The notes beneath the pieces are model-generated. The model saw only the letters and a list, made by a program, of their open reading frames with translations, ran no database searches and was not told where the DNA came from. The position numbers and the translations under genes are program-made. A DNA stretch of 64,000 nucleotides from Selaginella moellendorffii (Eukaryota; Streptophyta; Lycopodiopsida; Selaginellales; Selaginellaceae): contig NW_003314277.1 of assembly GCF_000143415.4 (NCBI RefSeq), positions 461,644 to 525,643 of the forward strand. The letters are read 5' to 3'. Of this stretch, positions 9,550-21,411 are shown piece by piece (the first letter of the stretch is position 1; each line of letters opens with the position of its first letter).

Positions 9550-11324
9550 TGGCAAAAAACGAGGCGCTGCGTTATAACTTGATAACAGAAAGCAAGGACG
9601 ATCTCCCCAGGTGCGATGGCTTCGGTGGCGAACCGGCCGAGGCCACCGGAGTCACCGCGGAGAAGCTTCACTGGCCCGACAAACTCCGTGAAAGTTGGAA
9701 CGTCCTCGCTCTTGCAGCCTAGGCTCAGGTAGCGGTGGAGGTCGTCAGAGATGTCCCGTTCTTCGCTCTTGTCCATGAACTCGATTATGAGCCCGTTGAT
9801 CGCTGCTGCAGCAGAGCTAGCTTGTACGCCTGCACTGCGTCTTTGTATTTGAGCATGCCGTGGAGAGCTCGCCCCTTCCTCGTCAGCAACTTCACTGAGA
9901 GGACGTTCTCCGTGGCATTCGTGAGCGCCAGTGCCTTCTCCGCGTTCTGAAGGGCACAGAAGAAGTTCTCGAGCTCAAGGTGGCAGTGGGAAGCGTTTCC
10001 GAATGCCAGAAGCTTGTCCCTCTCGTTGTCAGCCTTCGAAATGCTCAGGTTGTAGAGCTCTATAGCCGCCAGGTATTGCTTCCTGTGGAAGTGCTGGTTG
10101 CCCAAGCTGCGAAGCTCGCTGGACGCTTTCTGGCCGAGTTCGCGCATGGTAGTCGGGAAGCAGGAGACGATCTCTACGTTTCCTGAGCATCGAAAGTTCA
10201 CATACAAATGATAAAACACAATAGATTTACTTTACCTGGATTATCAACAACGCAACGTCCTTCCAGCCGAAGGTGCTTTTTCACTGTTATCGATGCGCCC
10301 TTGGGATATAGTGCTTCCAGTTCCTCCAGGGAAGAGTCGCTTCGAGCTACAAATAGAAGACGAACTTCGATCGGTCCGGACAGATAGAGGATGAAATCGT
10401 TGCTTCCGCCCAATTTGGATCCCTCGATTGTCCCACTCAGCGCCAGTTGCTCTTCTCGCAGGCGATTCATGCCGCCAAGCTCAAAATTTATCACCTTTGG
10501 GGCCCTCGTGATCAAGCTATGGAGTCGTTGTCGTTTTTGAGCCTCTCGTGAGATGCCAGGAAATAAGTCCTGCCCAAGGGAAAGAAGTTGAATCGAGCTT
10601 TAAACAGTCTTCACTAAACTCACCTCCTGGAGCTCCGGAATGCCCTCCCAGGATGCAGGCGCACTATCACTGGTCGAGGCGCCCTTCCGGAAGCAAAACA
10701 CAGCAACAAAAGGAATGACACGCTCGGACTGGTTGTATGTTACCTCGTTCTTTTCTTTCCAACGATCGTCCGAGAACAAGTCGTCAATGATCTAACAATA
10801 GTCCACACGAAATCCAGTGTGCTTAGACGAAAGAATAAAATACTAGAGTCGGTTTGTACCTCCTGGTCGACGAAGTCGCGAATTCTAGAGAGCGCAACCT
10901 CCATGTTTTTGCGAATTTTTTGTACACCCTAGGTGTAACAAAATGCTTCTTAGAAGAAGTTTGAAGCTTTCAGAGAGTACCTCGCATAGAATCTCGGATG
11001 CCGAGACAGCGAAATCTATCATCCGGAGCTGACTTGGCTGTGGATTCGAAGGAACAAAGCAAGAATCTGAGAGAGAAATGTGAGGAAACCGAGAAAATAC
11101 CCTGTCATCGACCCCCATTTGCATCATCAAGTCAACAAGCTGCGATGCCGGTGCCCGGGACGAAGATGCGCCCTTGGAAAAAAGCTCCATCAGGGAATCA
11201 CGCGACAAGCCTGTGCCGAATCGAAATATACCGCAATCGATCGCCCCGCCTCCGAAATATCGCCGCGGGAGGCACTAGACGCTGCCGGATCCGGCACAGA
11301 AGCATTCCGGGAGCGCCTAGACAT
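9550..11324 (-). pseudogene. TPR-SET family copy A, truncated
   Basis: By comparison with the intact copy C, exons 1-7 are all recognisable at 11232-11324, 11101-11172, 10981-11037, 10860-10928, 10744-10791, 10624-10683 and 10236-10569, with consensus splice sites and correct phases. Exon 8 starts at 10190. It encodes the TPR region, then runs into a TAA after QQRSTGS because about 15 bp are missing relative to copy C. After the SET-domain start (GEIVL) the sequence jumps directly into what is 3' flanking DNA in copy C, so the SET core is deleted. Copy E at 32.5-34 kb shares the TAA-producing lesion. Confidence 0.85.
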
Positions 11325-11391
11325 CGTATCTGCAAGCACAGGATCTCGCGAGGACGAAGAGGGGGACGCCGTATTACCTTCTCTTGCTCGC

Positions 11392-11681
11392 NNNNNNNNN
11401 NNNNNNNNNNNNNNNNNNNNNNNNNNNNNNNNNNNNNNNNNNNNNNNNNNNNNNNNNNNNNNNNNNNNNNNNNNNNNNNNNNNNNNNNNNNNNNNNNNNN
11501 NNNNNNNNNNNNNNNNNNNNNNNNNNNNNNNNNNNNNNNNNNNNNNNNNNNNNNNNNNNNNNNNNNNNNNNNNNNNNNNNNNNNNNNNNNNNNNNNNNNN
11601 NNNNNNNNNNNNNNNNNNNNNNNNNNNNNNNNNNNNNNNNNNNNNNNNNNNNNNNNNNNNNNNNNNNNNNNNNNNNNNNNN
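11392..11681. other. Assembly gap (290 N)
   Basis: A run of N just upstream of exon 1 of copy A. The promoter of copy A and its junction with the AT-rich lectin region are therefore unknown, and any open frame across it is an artefact. Confidence 1.
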
Positions 11682-12148
11682 CATGTCATTTGATATTCCC
11701 GCGTTCCGATTAGCTTACTATGTAGTAGAGGTTATTCAGCTAAACTGTCCGTCATTACACCAAACTAAATCTATAATCTCATGTAGAAAAAAGAATTTAG
11801 TTTAAGTACTACTGGAAAATTTCTAAAGAATTTAAGAAGTTCACAATATGAAATTTTCATTAAACAATATTTGCAAAAAAAAATCATAAGTAATTTATTA
11901 TGGATGTTATATAAACTTTATTACTCATTTTAAGAAACACTATTACCATGTAATTTTAGGATAAGCGTTTTATGTGGTATTATTGAGTTTCAAAGACCTT
12001 TCAAAAAGGAAATCATTATTTACATACATTTTGTAAGTATAGCTTAAGTCATTATTGTGAATAAGAAACTTTAGTAATTTAAAAACTTAAAACTTTAATA
12101 TTAAAGATTTAGCTTTGTATATTCTTTTATACTTATATAATTCTTAAA
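11682..12148. other. AT-rich spacer, 3' side of the lectin gene
   Basis: No coding or RNA features seen. Probably 3' flank of the lectin gene followed by the gap edge. Confidence 0.5.
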
Positions 12149-13015
12149 TTAAAATGAACATAGTTTATGGTTGAATGTACCTGATGCCCACAAGATAGTA
12201 TTAGGAAACTTTGATGAATAAACTACTAAATTACAGTCATTTTGAACAGTAAATAATGTTGATAATATACAATTTCTACAATATTTATTTGTAGCCCATA
12301 AATGTTTTTTATTAGAATAAATAACTAAATTACCATCATATTGTAATATTAGGAAACAATTATCATAACCTTTTGATGTAATTTCTGATTCCCAAAGTTT
12401 TTGCTTTAATGAATATAAAACTATCTTACAACTATATTCCATCACTAAAACATTTTTACCATTCTGAGAAATTAAAAAATTATTAATATGTAAAGTTGAA
12501 TCAGAAAATAAAGTACTTATGCTAAGATAGCAAGCATTTATACTATCAAAACCAATATTTTGACTTTGATATATTAGTTCATGTGATGTACCATCTAGTT
12601 TATATCTTATAAGATAATTTTCACTTTCTTTTTCAAAATAATCTGAGAGTGATTCATATAAAATATTTCTACTAAACTGTAAAATTCGATCAATTCCACG
12701 TATAATATTATTTCCTATAATTTCTGTAGATTTATCCTTTAGTGAACATTGATCTTTAACTTTAATTATCAAATCAACATATCCTTGAGATGTTAGTATT
12801 CTATCTTCATCAGAAAATGTTACAGGATAATCATAATTATGTTGAATTTTATATAATAAGCTATTAACACCCGTAATTATTCTAGTAATATCTTGGTATG
12901 TTAAAATTCCTATTCGTCCAAGTTTAGGTGTATATTTTTTAGGTGCAACAACAAAATCTAGTTTAATTAATAAGATAATGCAAAGAATTAAGAAATAAAA
13001 CTTTAAAAAGGCCAT
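12149..13015 (-). CDS. Secreted GNA-type (bulb-type) lectin domain protein
   Basis: A single-exon 288-residue protein on the minus strand. It starts with a strong signal peptide (MAFLKFYFLILCIILLIKL), so it should be secreted or vacuolar. Residues about 30-170 form an unrecognised region rich in I, Y and N. The C-terminal ~110 residues are a B-lectin fold. Two canonical mannose-binding QxDxNxVxY motifs are visible (QYDGNLVIY and QNDCNLVVY), and a third is degenerate (MEYSCKIVLY). GNA lectins bind mannose glycans and commonly act in defence. The gene is extremely AT-rich in codon use compared with every other gene here. I chose the ATG at 13015 because the upstream in-frame start is not ATG. 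TATA-like A/T stretches upstream cannot be singled out. Confidence 0.8.
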   Translation of the reverse strand: MAFLKFYFLILCIILLIKLDFVVAPKKYTPKLGRIGILTYQDITRIITGVNSLLYKIQHNYDYPVTFSDEDRILTSQGYVDLIIKVKDQCSLKDKSTEIIGNNIIRGIDRILQFSRNILYESLSDYFEKESENYLIRYKLDGTSHELIYQSQNIGFDSINACYLSISTLFSDSTLHINNFLISQNGKNVLVMEYSCKIVLYSLKQKLWESEITSKGYDNCFLILQYDGNLVIYSNKKHLWATNKYCRNCILSTLFTVQNDCNLVVYSSKFPNTILWASGTFNHKLCSF

Positions 13016-13282
13016 GTTTACTTCTCCCAAAAAACTTTATTTTAATGTTAGCTTTTTCTTACTTTTTGTTTTTATTTATAACGATTTTTTTTATGCTAAC
13101 TTTAGAGAGAAAAAACATATATATAACCCTAAAAAATCCCTACCTAAAACATCATGTTAAGCAAATCTTCACTAATGCATTTCACTACTGGAAGTTGTAG
13201 GCCTCTGTAGATTTAAGTAGAACAATATCCTTATGTGCCATACTTCGTGACCAATTATACAAACTATTCATGCTATGATTGC

Positions 13283-13663
13283 TTAGAGCATTGGCAAAGT
13301 TCTTGTACAGAAAGCCCCAGGGAACAGAGAAAGAACTTGCAAGCTTTCCAGAGACTTCGACGGCAAGGAAAAAATCCAGAGTATGAAATAGGCATCGTGG
13401 AACTCAAAGTACCAAAAGTAACTTCTCCTTGTTGGGAAAACTATGGAGTTGGACCAGTTCCAAAGTCTTGATCTCGCCATAAAATATGCCCACCGCACAG
13501 CAAGACCTTGATTGTGATCCCATCCAGCATTGACTTCACCATCCCGTATCCCATATAATCTATGAGACCGAAGAGCCGAAAGACAAAAATCTAGCAAGCA
13601 CCACAAAGCCATCTTAGCAACCACAGGCATTTCTCCGTTTCTAGAAACTTGGAGAGAAAACAC
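13283..13663 (-). pseudogene. Degenerate duplicated gene-like unit (second copy)
   Basis: Matches 8790-9160 and 18130-18440. The shared string RLYGIRDGEVNAGWDHNQGL is clearest here. The frame stays open for 126 codons but lacks the conserved continuation in one piece, so I treat it as a remnant of an unrecognised gene. Confidence 0.4.
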
Positions 13664-13839
13664 ATCATCTGGTCATCTCAAGCATCTTTTAAGACTTGGG
13701 CTTTGAGAGAATTTTTCCATTTTTTTCCAGTTCTATTTCTCATATCTTAAATATAGTTATTTTATTTTTACTTATTTTTTATGATCCAAATTTTTTAATA
13801 TGAGTTTAAACATAAAAGCTACATTGTGCTTTTAGCGTT

Positions 13840-15041
13840 GAGTGACCATTAAAACCCCTCAACACTTGCGGCGTCCTCCGAGGTATGTGATTTGCTTCTA
13901 GCAGGCGATCGATTCTCATCCCTCACGAGGATCTTGCCTATTTTACCCATGCGAGGTCGAAAAGAGGTAGGAACTATCTTTACAAAATTTTGCTCCAGGT
14001 TGTCTACCCCAAAGACGAACTCCATTGCCGGTGAAGAAAGACTGCATTGCCATTGACAATCCAGGTAACTTTGTCTTCTTTGAGAATGATACTTCAGGGA
14101 AGACAACGTAAGGTTCCTTGCGATGCACAAGCTTCGGAAATTAAACTTGTAATTCGTCCAAGGAATTGTTTGCCCCTTGAGAAACCGTGAGGTAATATAG
14201 TACGCAAGTCTATAAGTTCTCATCTTCGATGCAGAGGGCTGACGCAGATGATGCTAAGTTTGTTTTCCTGACAAGCAGACTGTCGTTTCCAGGTTTCTGG
14301 ATGGAAAACTGCCCGCGCTTGCACAAGATGGACGCTACCTTTAATGCAACGACGGGAATCACTGCCTGGGCGGTGACCATTGGAGCAGGAAGACGCTCTC
14401 GTGGCTGGCATCACGTCAAAAGCAAACACTGATGGTGAGCTCTTAAGCTTGATGCGATCGACGCTTCTAAAAGCCTTCGTTTCTCTCACAGGACGATAGT
14501 CTTCGTGAGAAGGTTTGAACGACAAGTTAAAGCTGAATTATCTAAAGTTTTGAACGAAGACCATGCTGGTAAGTTTCATGTTCATTAGAACAGAGAAGTT
14601 CGAAAGTGAGTTTCGAGGTCTTATTCTCATTCTGGCGCCAGAGGCTTGTAGGCTACTAAGAGGCCGCTTTTAAAGCTCTTGATTCTTACGAAGCCTAGCA
14701 ATTTCGAGGACGTGCTGGTACGTTTGGGTTTCGTTCCAAAATATAAAAAATTTCTCGCTATATTTTGGTTTTCAAAGAAGCTTTTCGTAAGTTCTCGAAG
14801 CTGGATTTTGATCCAAAAGCATATATCCCCACATTCCCGATCCAACGGCTTCATTTTTATTCACACAAGAAGGCGGGAATATCGGGCGGACGTTTTCAAA
14901 TGACATTGCATCGGACGGCTGCGCTTAAATTGTTTTGTGCCCGGGTGTTTGGGTTTAGGGCTTCAGGCAAACGCGAGCAAGGAGAGGTAATCCGGCGTCC
15001 TCCCCTCTTCGTCCTCGCGAGATCCTATGCTTGCAGATACG
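13840..15041 (+). repeat. Duplicated upstream block of TPR-SET copy B
   Basis: Homologous to 20200-21411 upstream of copy C. Shared landmarks are TCCTCCGAGGTATGTGAT, the GATGCACAAGCTTCGGAAATTAAACTTG stretch, GATGATGC-AAGTTTGTTTTCC, a segment encoding TRSFERRAKAE-like residues, and the immediate 5' flank GTGCCCGGGTGTTTGGGTTT. Some parts look like exons of a dead gene, but I cannot reconstruct one. Confidence 0.7.
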
Positions 15042-17810
15042 ATGTCTAGGCGCTCTGTGCCGGATCGGGCAGCGTCTAGTGCCTCTGGCGGCGATATTTC
15101 GGAGGCGGATCGATCGATTGTGGTATATTTCGATTCGGCACAGGCTTGTCGCGTGATTCCGTGATGGAGCTTTGATTTCTAAGGGCACATCTTCATCCGG
15201 GGCGTCAGCATCACAGCGTGGCGACTCGATGATGCAGATGGGGGTCGATGACAGGGTATTTTCTCGGTTTCCTCACATTGCTCTCTCAGATTATTGTTTT
15301 GTTTTTTCCTTCGCCAAGTCAGCTCCGGATGACAAATATCTTTGTCTCGGCATCCGATATTCTACGCGAGGTACTTTCTGAATGCTTCAAACTTCTTCTA
15401 AGCATACACCTAGGGTGTGCAAACACTTCGCAAAAACATGGGGATTGATCTCTCCAAACTTCCAGACAATGAGGTACAAGACTCTAGTATTAAAGCTTTT
15501 ATTCTTTCGTCTGATCACGCTGGCTTTGGTGTGAATTATTGTTAGATCATTAAGGCCTTGTTCTCGGACGATCGCTGGAAAGAAGTGCGAGAAAAGAACA
15601 AGGTAACTTACAACCAAGTGTGACCAAATTTTTCACTGTGTTATTGCTGTGTTTTGCTTCTGGAAGGGCGCCTCGACCAGTGATAGTAAGCCTGCATCCT
15701 GGGAGAGCCTTCCGGAGCTCCAGGAGGTGAGTTTACAGGAGACTGTTTAAAGCTCGATTCAACTTCTTTTGTGCCCAGGACTTGTTTCCCGACATCTGTC
15801 TACCAGAGGCTCAAAAACGACAACGTCTCCATAGCTTGATCACGACCAAGGCTGATAACTTTTGCGCTTGGCGACATGAATCGCCCGCGAGAAGAGCAAC
15901 TCTCTCCATCGGCGCTGAGTGGGACTATCGAGGGATCCAAATTGGGCGGAAGCAACGATTTCATCCTCTATCTGCCCGGGCAAATCGAAGTTCGTCTTCT
16001 TTTTGTCGCTCGAAGCGACTCTTCCCTGGAGGAACTGGAAGCACTATATCCCAAGGGAGCATCGATAACCGTGAAAAAGCACTTACGGCTGGAGGGGCGC
16101 TGCGTTGTTGAGAATCCTAGTAAGTAATCTACTGTTGGTTTTATCATTCGTGTCATGACTTTCGAACGGTGCTCAGGAAACGTAGAGATCATATCCTGCT
16201 TCCCGACGACCATGGACGAACTCCACCAGAAAACATCCGGCGAGCTCCGCAGCTTGGCTAACGAGCACTTCCACATGAAGCAGTGCCTGGCGGCTGTGGA
16301 GCTCTACGACCTGAGCATTTCGAAGGCTGACAATGACACGGACAAGCTTCTGGCTCTCGGCAACGCATCGGAGTGCTACCTTGAGCTCGAGAACTTCTTC
16401 CTTGCCCTTCAGAACGCGGAGAAGGCTCTGGCGCTCGCGGATGCCACGGAGAACGTCCCCACCTCGGTGAAGTTGCTGACAAGGAAAGGGCGAGCTCTCC
16501 ATGGCATGCTCAAATACAAAGATGCAATGCAGGCATACAAGCTAGCTCTCTCTCGCTGCAGCATTGAGCAACGGGCTGGCATCATCAAGCTCATGGACAA
16601 GAGCGAAGAACGCGACATCTCCGACGACCTCCACCGCTACCTGAGCCGAGGCTGCAAGAGCAACGACGCTCCAACTTTCCTGGACTTTGTCGGGCCAGTG
16701 AAGTTTCGGAGCCGTAGAGATGGTGGCATTCGCCTATTCGCCACCGAGGACATCGAGGCCGGGAAGATCGTCCTTCTGAGCAACGCACTGGGCTACGTCC
16801 GTGACATGTACACTGAGCATGCCGTCGTCGACGTCTACGTCAAGCTCGTACAAGCCGCACTGAAGTCTCCGAGAACTTCGCTGCAGCTCCATTACCTTTG
16901 GAGGAAGATTTTCGACGAGGATAAGGCTGGGATCCCACCAATGCGAGTGTTCATGCCAAACTCCGATATTGACTGGACAGAGAAGCGTGCCGTGGAGACG
17001 GACAAGATCAGGCACATTCTCGAGCACAACTTCAAGCTGGGCTTTGTCGGGGGCGTGTGGACGCTGCCGGGGTTCATCGCACACAGCTGCAGGGGAAACT
17101 TATGCGTGGTGCAAGTTGGACCCGCCAAGATCTTCCGGGCGACTTTGGACATCGAAAAGGGAGAGGAGCTCACGTACTCTTATGCTCCCTCTTTCGAGAT
17201 CCTTCCTGTGGGCCTCCGCCAAGAGTTTATCAGCTGGTGCCGGTGCAGGCGGTGCACGATCGAGATGCTCTACCGGCGATGCGGCGGTCCCTACGAGAGC
17301 CTGTGCCTTCGTTACCAAAAGCATCTGAGTGAGTACAGGAGAGTCACCGAAGTGAAAACCAAGAACAGGCGACAGTTCATGGTAGAGCAAGAGCTCGTCC
17401 AGGTGGCAATAGACTCAGAGGAGATCCTCAAGCACACGAACGAGAGCACGACGAACAAGACGGTCCTACGCATGTCCTTCGCTTCAGCGTACCTCCTCTA
17501 CTTTCTCTACAAGGATTCTGCCCGCCAGGAAGCCGTCGACGTGATGCCGAAGGATAGCGAGTTCTGCATGGATTTCATGAACGCTACCGTGACGAACCTC
17601 GAGAGCTTGGAGACGCTCACAGCAGGGCTTTTTCCCATGGCGTTCTACCCGACGATGACGAAGAAGAAGGAGGACCTCAGGACCATGGCGGATTGGTGCA
17701 TCGACTACTGCTTCCAGATGCGCTACGGAGCGTCGATGACGAAGAGCGCGAGGGTCAAATTCCTGAAATGGTTGCAGAGCGATGAGCCGGACAAAGCCAG
17801 GCGTGCCTGA
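15042..17810 (+). CDS. TPR-SET protein, copy B (frameshift in exon 7)
   Basis: Same 8-exon layout as copy C: 15042-15122, 15184-15255, 15323-15370, 15414-15473, 15546-15602, 15667-15726, 15779-16119 and 16177-17810. Exon 7 lacks 5 bp near 15851 relative to copy C, so the frame of exons 1-6 ends early. From Met 15876 the frame is open through the exon 7/8 junction (phase 1) to the stop. That leaves an intact TPR plus SET part. Visible landmarks are FIAHSCRGN (in place of NHSC), GEELTYSYAP and a post-SET WCRCRRC cluster. SET proteins of this kind methylate lysine, but the usual Asn of NHSC is Ala here. It could be a recent pseudogene or be translated from the internal Met. Confidence 0.65.
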
Positions 17811-18440
17811 GGTATGTCTTACATTCTCACTTTCTTCTATTAAGTGTCTCTTGTTTTGCTAAGGAAAATACCGCGCGTAATCTAGCGTTTTTGAATGGAC
17901 GGCTTCATGGAGGTAACCGGCAGCGGTCCCTTTCCTCTTCGAAATCCTGTGAGAGATGTCTAGGCGCTCCAAGCATGGTAGTGCTCAGCCGGAGGATAAA
18001 GTCTCTCCATCGGCTTCGTTACTTTGCGATGCACAAGCTTAACTTGAGGTAACATATATCAATTCTTCGATGCAGAGGCAGATGATGCCAAGTTTGTTTG
18101 CCGTTCCAGGTTTCTAGAACGGCAAAATGCCTGCGCTAGATGGCTTTGTGGTATAATTCGGTTTCTCGTTTCTATGGGATACGGGGTGGTGAAGCTGACG
18201 TTGGGTGGGATCACAAGCAAGGTCTTGCCGTGACGTGGAGCGTATTTCGTTGCGATCGAGCCTTTGGAGCTGGCGGAGAATGTCCACGAGTGGATGATTT
18301 TTTCAACAAGGAGAAGTTTTCTTCCAGTTGCGATCATCTATGCGTTTTTCATGCTCTGGATGTTTTCCTCGCTGTCCAAGACTCCGGAATGTTAACAGGT
18401 TATTTCTCTCTTTCTGTTCGTTTTTTCTCTCTGTTTGGAT
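17811..18440 (+). pseudogene. Exon 1 fragment joined to duplicated unit (third copy)
   Basis: Downstream of copy B lies the family 5' flank and an exon 1 remnant starting at about 17956 (ATGTCTAGGCGCTCCAAGC). It is followed directly by the duplicated gene-like unit, with GATGATGCCAAGTTTGTTTG at about 18074 and RFYGIRGGEADVGWDHKQGL at about 18168. No intact gene results. Confidence 0.55.
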
Positions 18441-18729
18441 TAACTGGCAAAGATGCAAACCGCTTTCACCATAATCATAGCATCAACTGTTTGGATTGGC
18501 GGATTCACATAACGCGCTCGAATTTTTATCTCCAGTTGTACTTCAAATCTACTGAGGGCAGTGGCAAACTGCATGTGGTTTTGGCATTTTGGATAGTGCT
18601 ATCTTCCGTCGCTCTGCGTGATTTGCTACCCGTTAGAAGCCATCACAAGGTAACAAGATCAATGTTACGTAGATATTTTAAAGGTATGTTATGCCTAGCC
18701 GGACAGACGATACCATCCACAAACTAGTA

Positions 18730-20200
18730 CAACACGTGTTGAAATTTTTGTCTCATGATTTGAGTAATTTAAATACTTTTTCTATCTCAATCATCTTTCA
18801 GATTTGTTAAAGTAAATTAAAGAGTTTGTATTTAAATAAAATTTAAAGACTTATGAAGTACTTATATATGTGATAATAACATATTACTTTTTAGGGTTAT
18901 ATATAACATAATACAAGTAGTACTTAGATTTATATAAATCTATATAGGTTATATATAACATTATATATGTGATAATAACATATTACTTTTTAGGCTCATT
19001 GGAGTCTTAGCTGTGGCTGCCCATGCTCTTCCCTCTTGGCTTACCACATACTGATATACCAGAGGATTAGAAAACTTCAATAACAGAAATAAAACCCAAA
19101 CTTATAGTATAACACCAAAGAATTGTATTAAACAAACTAAAATCTAATGTGCATTTGTTAAATATTTAAACCATCTCAAAGTCGCAAACCACTAACCTTA
19201 ACTCAGACTTAACAAAACCTAAACCTAACTTGGACTCACAATTATTGTCTTTGTTGAAGTTTGCAAAACTCACATTTTTTGTCTTTCATATCTTTTTTAT
19301 CCTCTCTTTAAAAGAAAAAAATGTTTTGGAGCATTAGCTTTATTGTTGACCTATATGTATTTAGCCTCATTTTGTTATTATATCCATTTAAGGCCATTCT
19401 ATTTAGATTTTATTGCTTATTTTTATTCCACAATTTATGTTATTTATTCTCCCTCTAATACTAATATCACTTGTTCTTTATTGTCAAGGTTGGACTTTCT
19501 ACTTTGAAGAAAAATCAGTTTGAAGCAGGCAAAAAAAAAGAAGATAAATTAAAAATTAAAAAAGAAAGGATGTGAAAGAAGAATAAATGGATAAAAAATA
19601 CTACAAAAGGAAATTTTAGTAGCAATTAAGAAGGCTAAAATAAAGATATAAAAGAAGATCTGTTCACAATCTTTTATTATAAAAAGCTTTGTTTAAAAAA
19701 TTTTCAATTATAAAATATTTTATCCAAAACTAAATAAGTAAGAGACTTGAGGAAAATTTATACTTAATAAATAAAGAAAGAAGTAGTACCAATAAATTAA
19801 AAGCTCTTAACAACACTCTCTTTGACAAAATTGGAATAATCCTTAGAACAAAGGAATATTCAAGATTAGACGTTGAAAAAACAATCCAAGACTCTATTAA
19901 AAAAATTAAAAAGTGCAAGATTATTAATTACATACACACTGTTAAAATTTGAGAAGGATAAAAAATACTCAATTGAACACCAAACTAAAAATTAGAGTAA
20001 AAATTAATCAATGTTAGACCTATAGACAAAAATTAGCTAACACTAGCTATCCCTCTCAAATTATTCAATTTATCTGCAAGCTCACCACTCAATATGAGCC
20101 CAGAATTGAGGCAATATCACCATAAAGTTATATGTTTATACTTATAAAACTGATTTCTTTAAAATTTTGAATAAGAGTAAATTGGTCTTAGGGTTTCCCA
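18730..20200. other. AT-rich intergenic DNA
   Basis: About 1.5 kb of low-GC DNA with short local repeats (for example TATATGTGATAATAACATATTACTTTTTAGG twice at about 18866 and 18965). I found no supported gene. Confidence 0.6.
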
Positions 20201-21411
20201 ATTTCGACACTGATGCAGCCGCGAAGATCTCGAGATTTCGTTTCCTCCGAGGTATGTGATCGTCTACTTCAGCATTTCGACACAAACCGCATTCTACCCT
20301 ATAGGCGAAGATCGGTGACATGCGTCCAATCTATTGGGGCGGAATACGTCGTCTTACCAATTTTTTGCTTCTCTACCCAAAGATGCATACAGCCGTAAGA
20401 AAGCCATTGAAAGTCCAGGTAACTTTGTCTTCTCAACGATATAGTTACTGACAGAGGATGATACTCCAGGTAAGACATTCTTGCAATGCACAAGCTTCGG
20501 AAATTAAACTTGCAATTCGTCCAATACCTCACTGACCTTTCCGTGGATTTCCCTTGAGAAACCGCTAGAGGTACTATAGCACAGAGCAAAAGCAAGTCTA
20601 TAAGATGCTTCTTTCTTTCGGCTAAAGCAGATGATGCCAAGTTTGTTTTCCGACAAGCAGAGTTTTGTTTTCAGGTTTCTGGAACGAAAAATGCCCGCGC
20701 TTGTGGCTGGCATCACATGAAAAGATGACACCGATGGTGAGCTCTTTAGTTTGATGCGATCGATGCTTCTAAAAGCTTTCGTTTCTCGCAGGCACAGGAC
20801 GATAGTCTTCACGAGAAGTTTTGAACGACGAGCTAAAGCTGAAAGACCTGCTAAAGTTTTAAACGAAGAGCATAACGTCGTGACGGTAAGTTTCATTTCC
20901 ATTAGAACAGAGGTGAGTTTGAGGTCTTTTTCTCGTTCTGGCTCTCAGAGCCTTTTAGGCTACTAATCGTAAGAGGTCGCTTGGTTTTTGTTTCAAAACC
21001 TTGAACATGGTTTAAATCCCATTCTCGTTTAGCCGACGAGGTTTGGGACAAAGAGTTGTGTTTCGAGCTATAGACGTTTTTAAAAGCTCTTGGTTCTTAC
21101 AGGTACAGGAGAAAGTTTTTCGAAGCTGCTAAAACTAGTGCTTTTGATCCAAAAGTATATATCCTGGTACATAAGGATTATCTGACGGTTATAAGCATTC
21201 GTGATCCAACGCTTGGTTTTCATTCTCACAAGAAGGCGGGAATATCGGGCGGTTGTGATTGAAGTTTCCATATCACATGCATCGGACGGCTGCGCTTAAA
21301 TTTTTTGTGCCCGGGTGTTTGGGTTTAGGGCTTTAGGCAAACGCGAGCAAGAAGAGGTAATCCGGCGTCCTCCCCTCTTCGTCCTCGCGAGATCCTGTGC
21401 TTGCAGATACG
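20200..21411 (+). repeat. Duplicated upstream block of TPR-SET copy C
   Basis: The counterpart of 13840-15041. The last ~130 bp before the ATG (GCATCGGACGGCTGCG, GTGCCCGGGTGTTTGGG, GAGGTAATCCGGCGTC) are the most conserved part in copies B-E and probably hold the promoter and 5' leader. Confidence 0.65.

Noticed and set aside
11190-11805. Long open frames spanning the N gap
   Set aside because: Translated N codons are not evidence. Only the part in copy A exon 1 is real.
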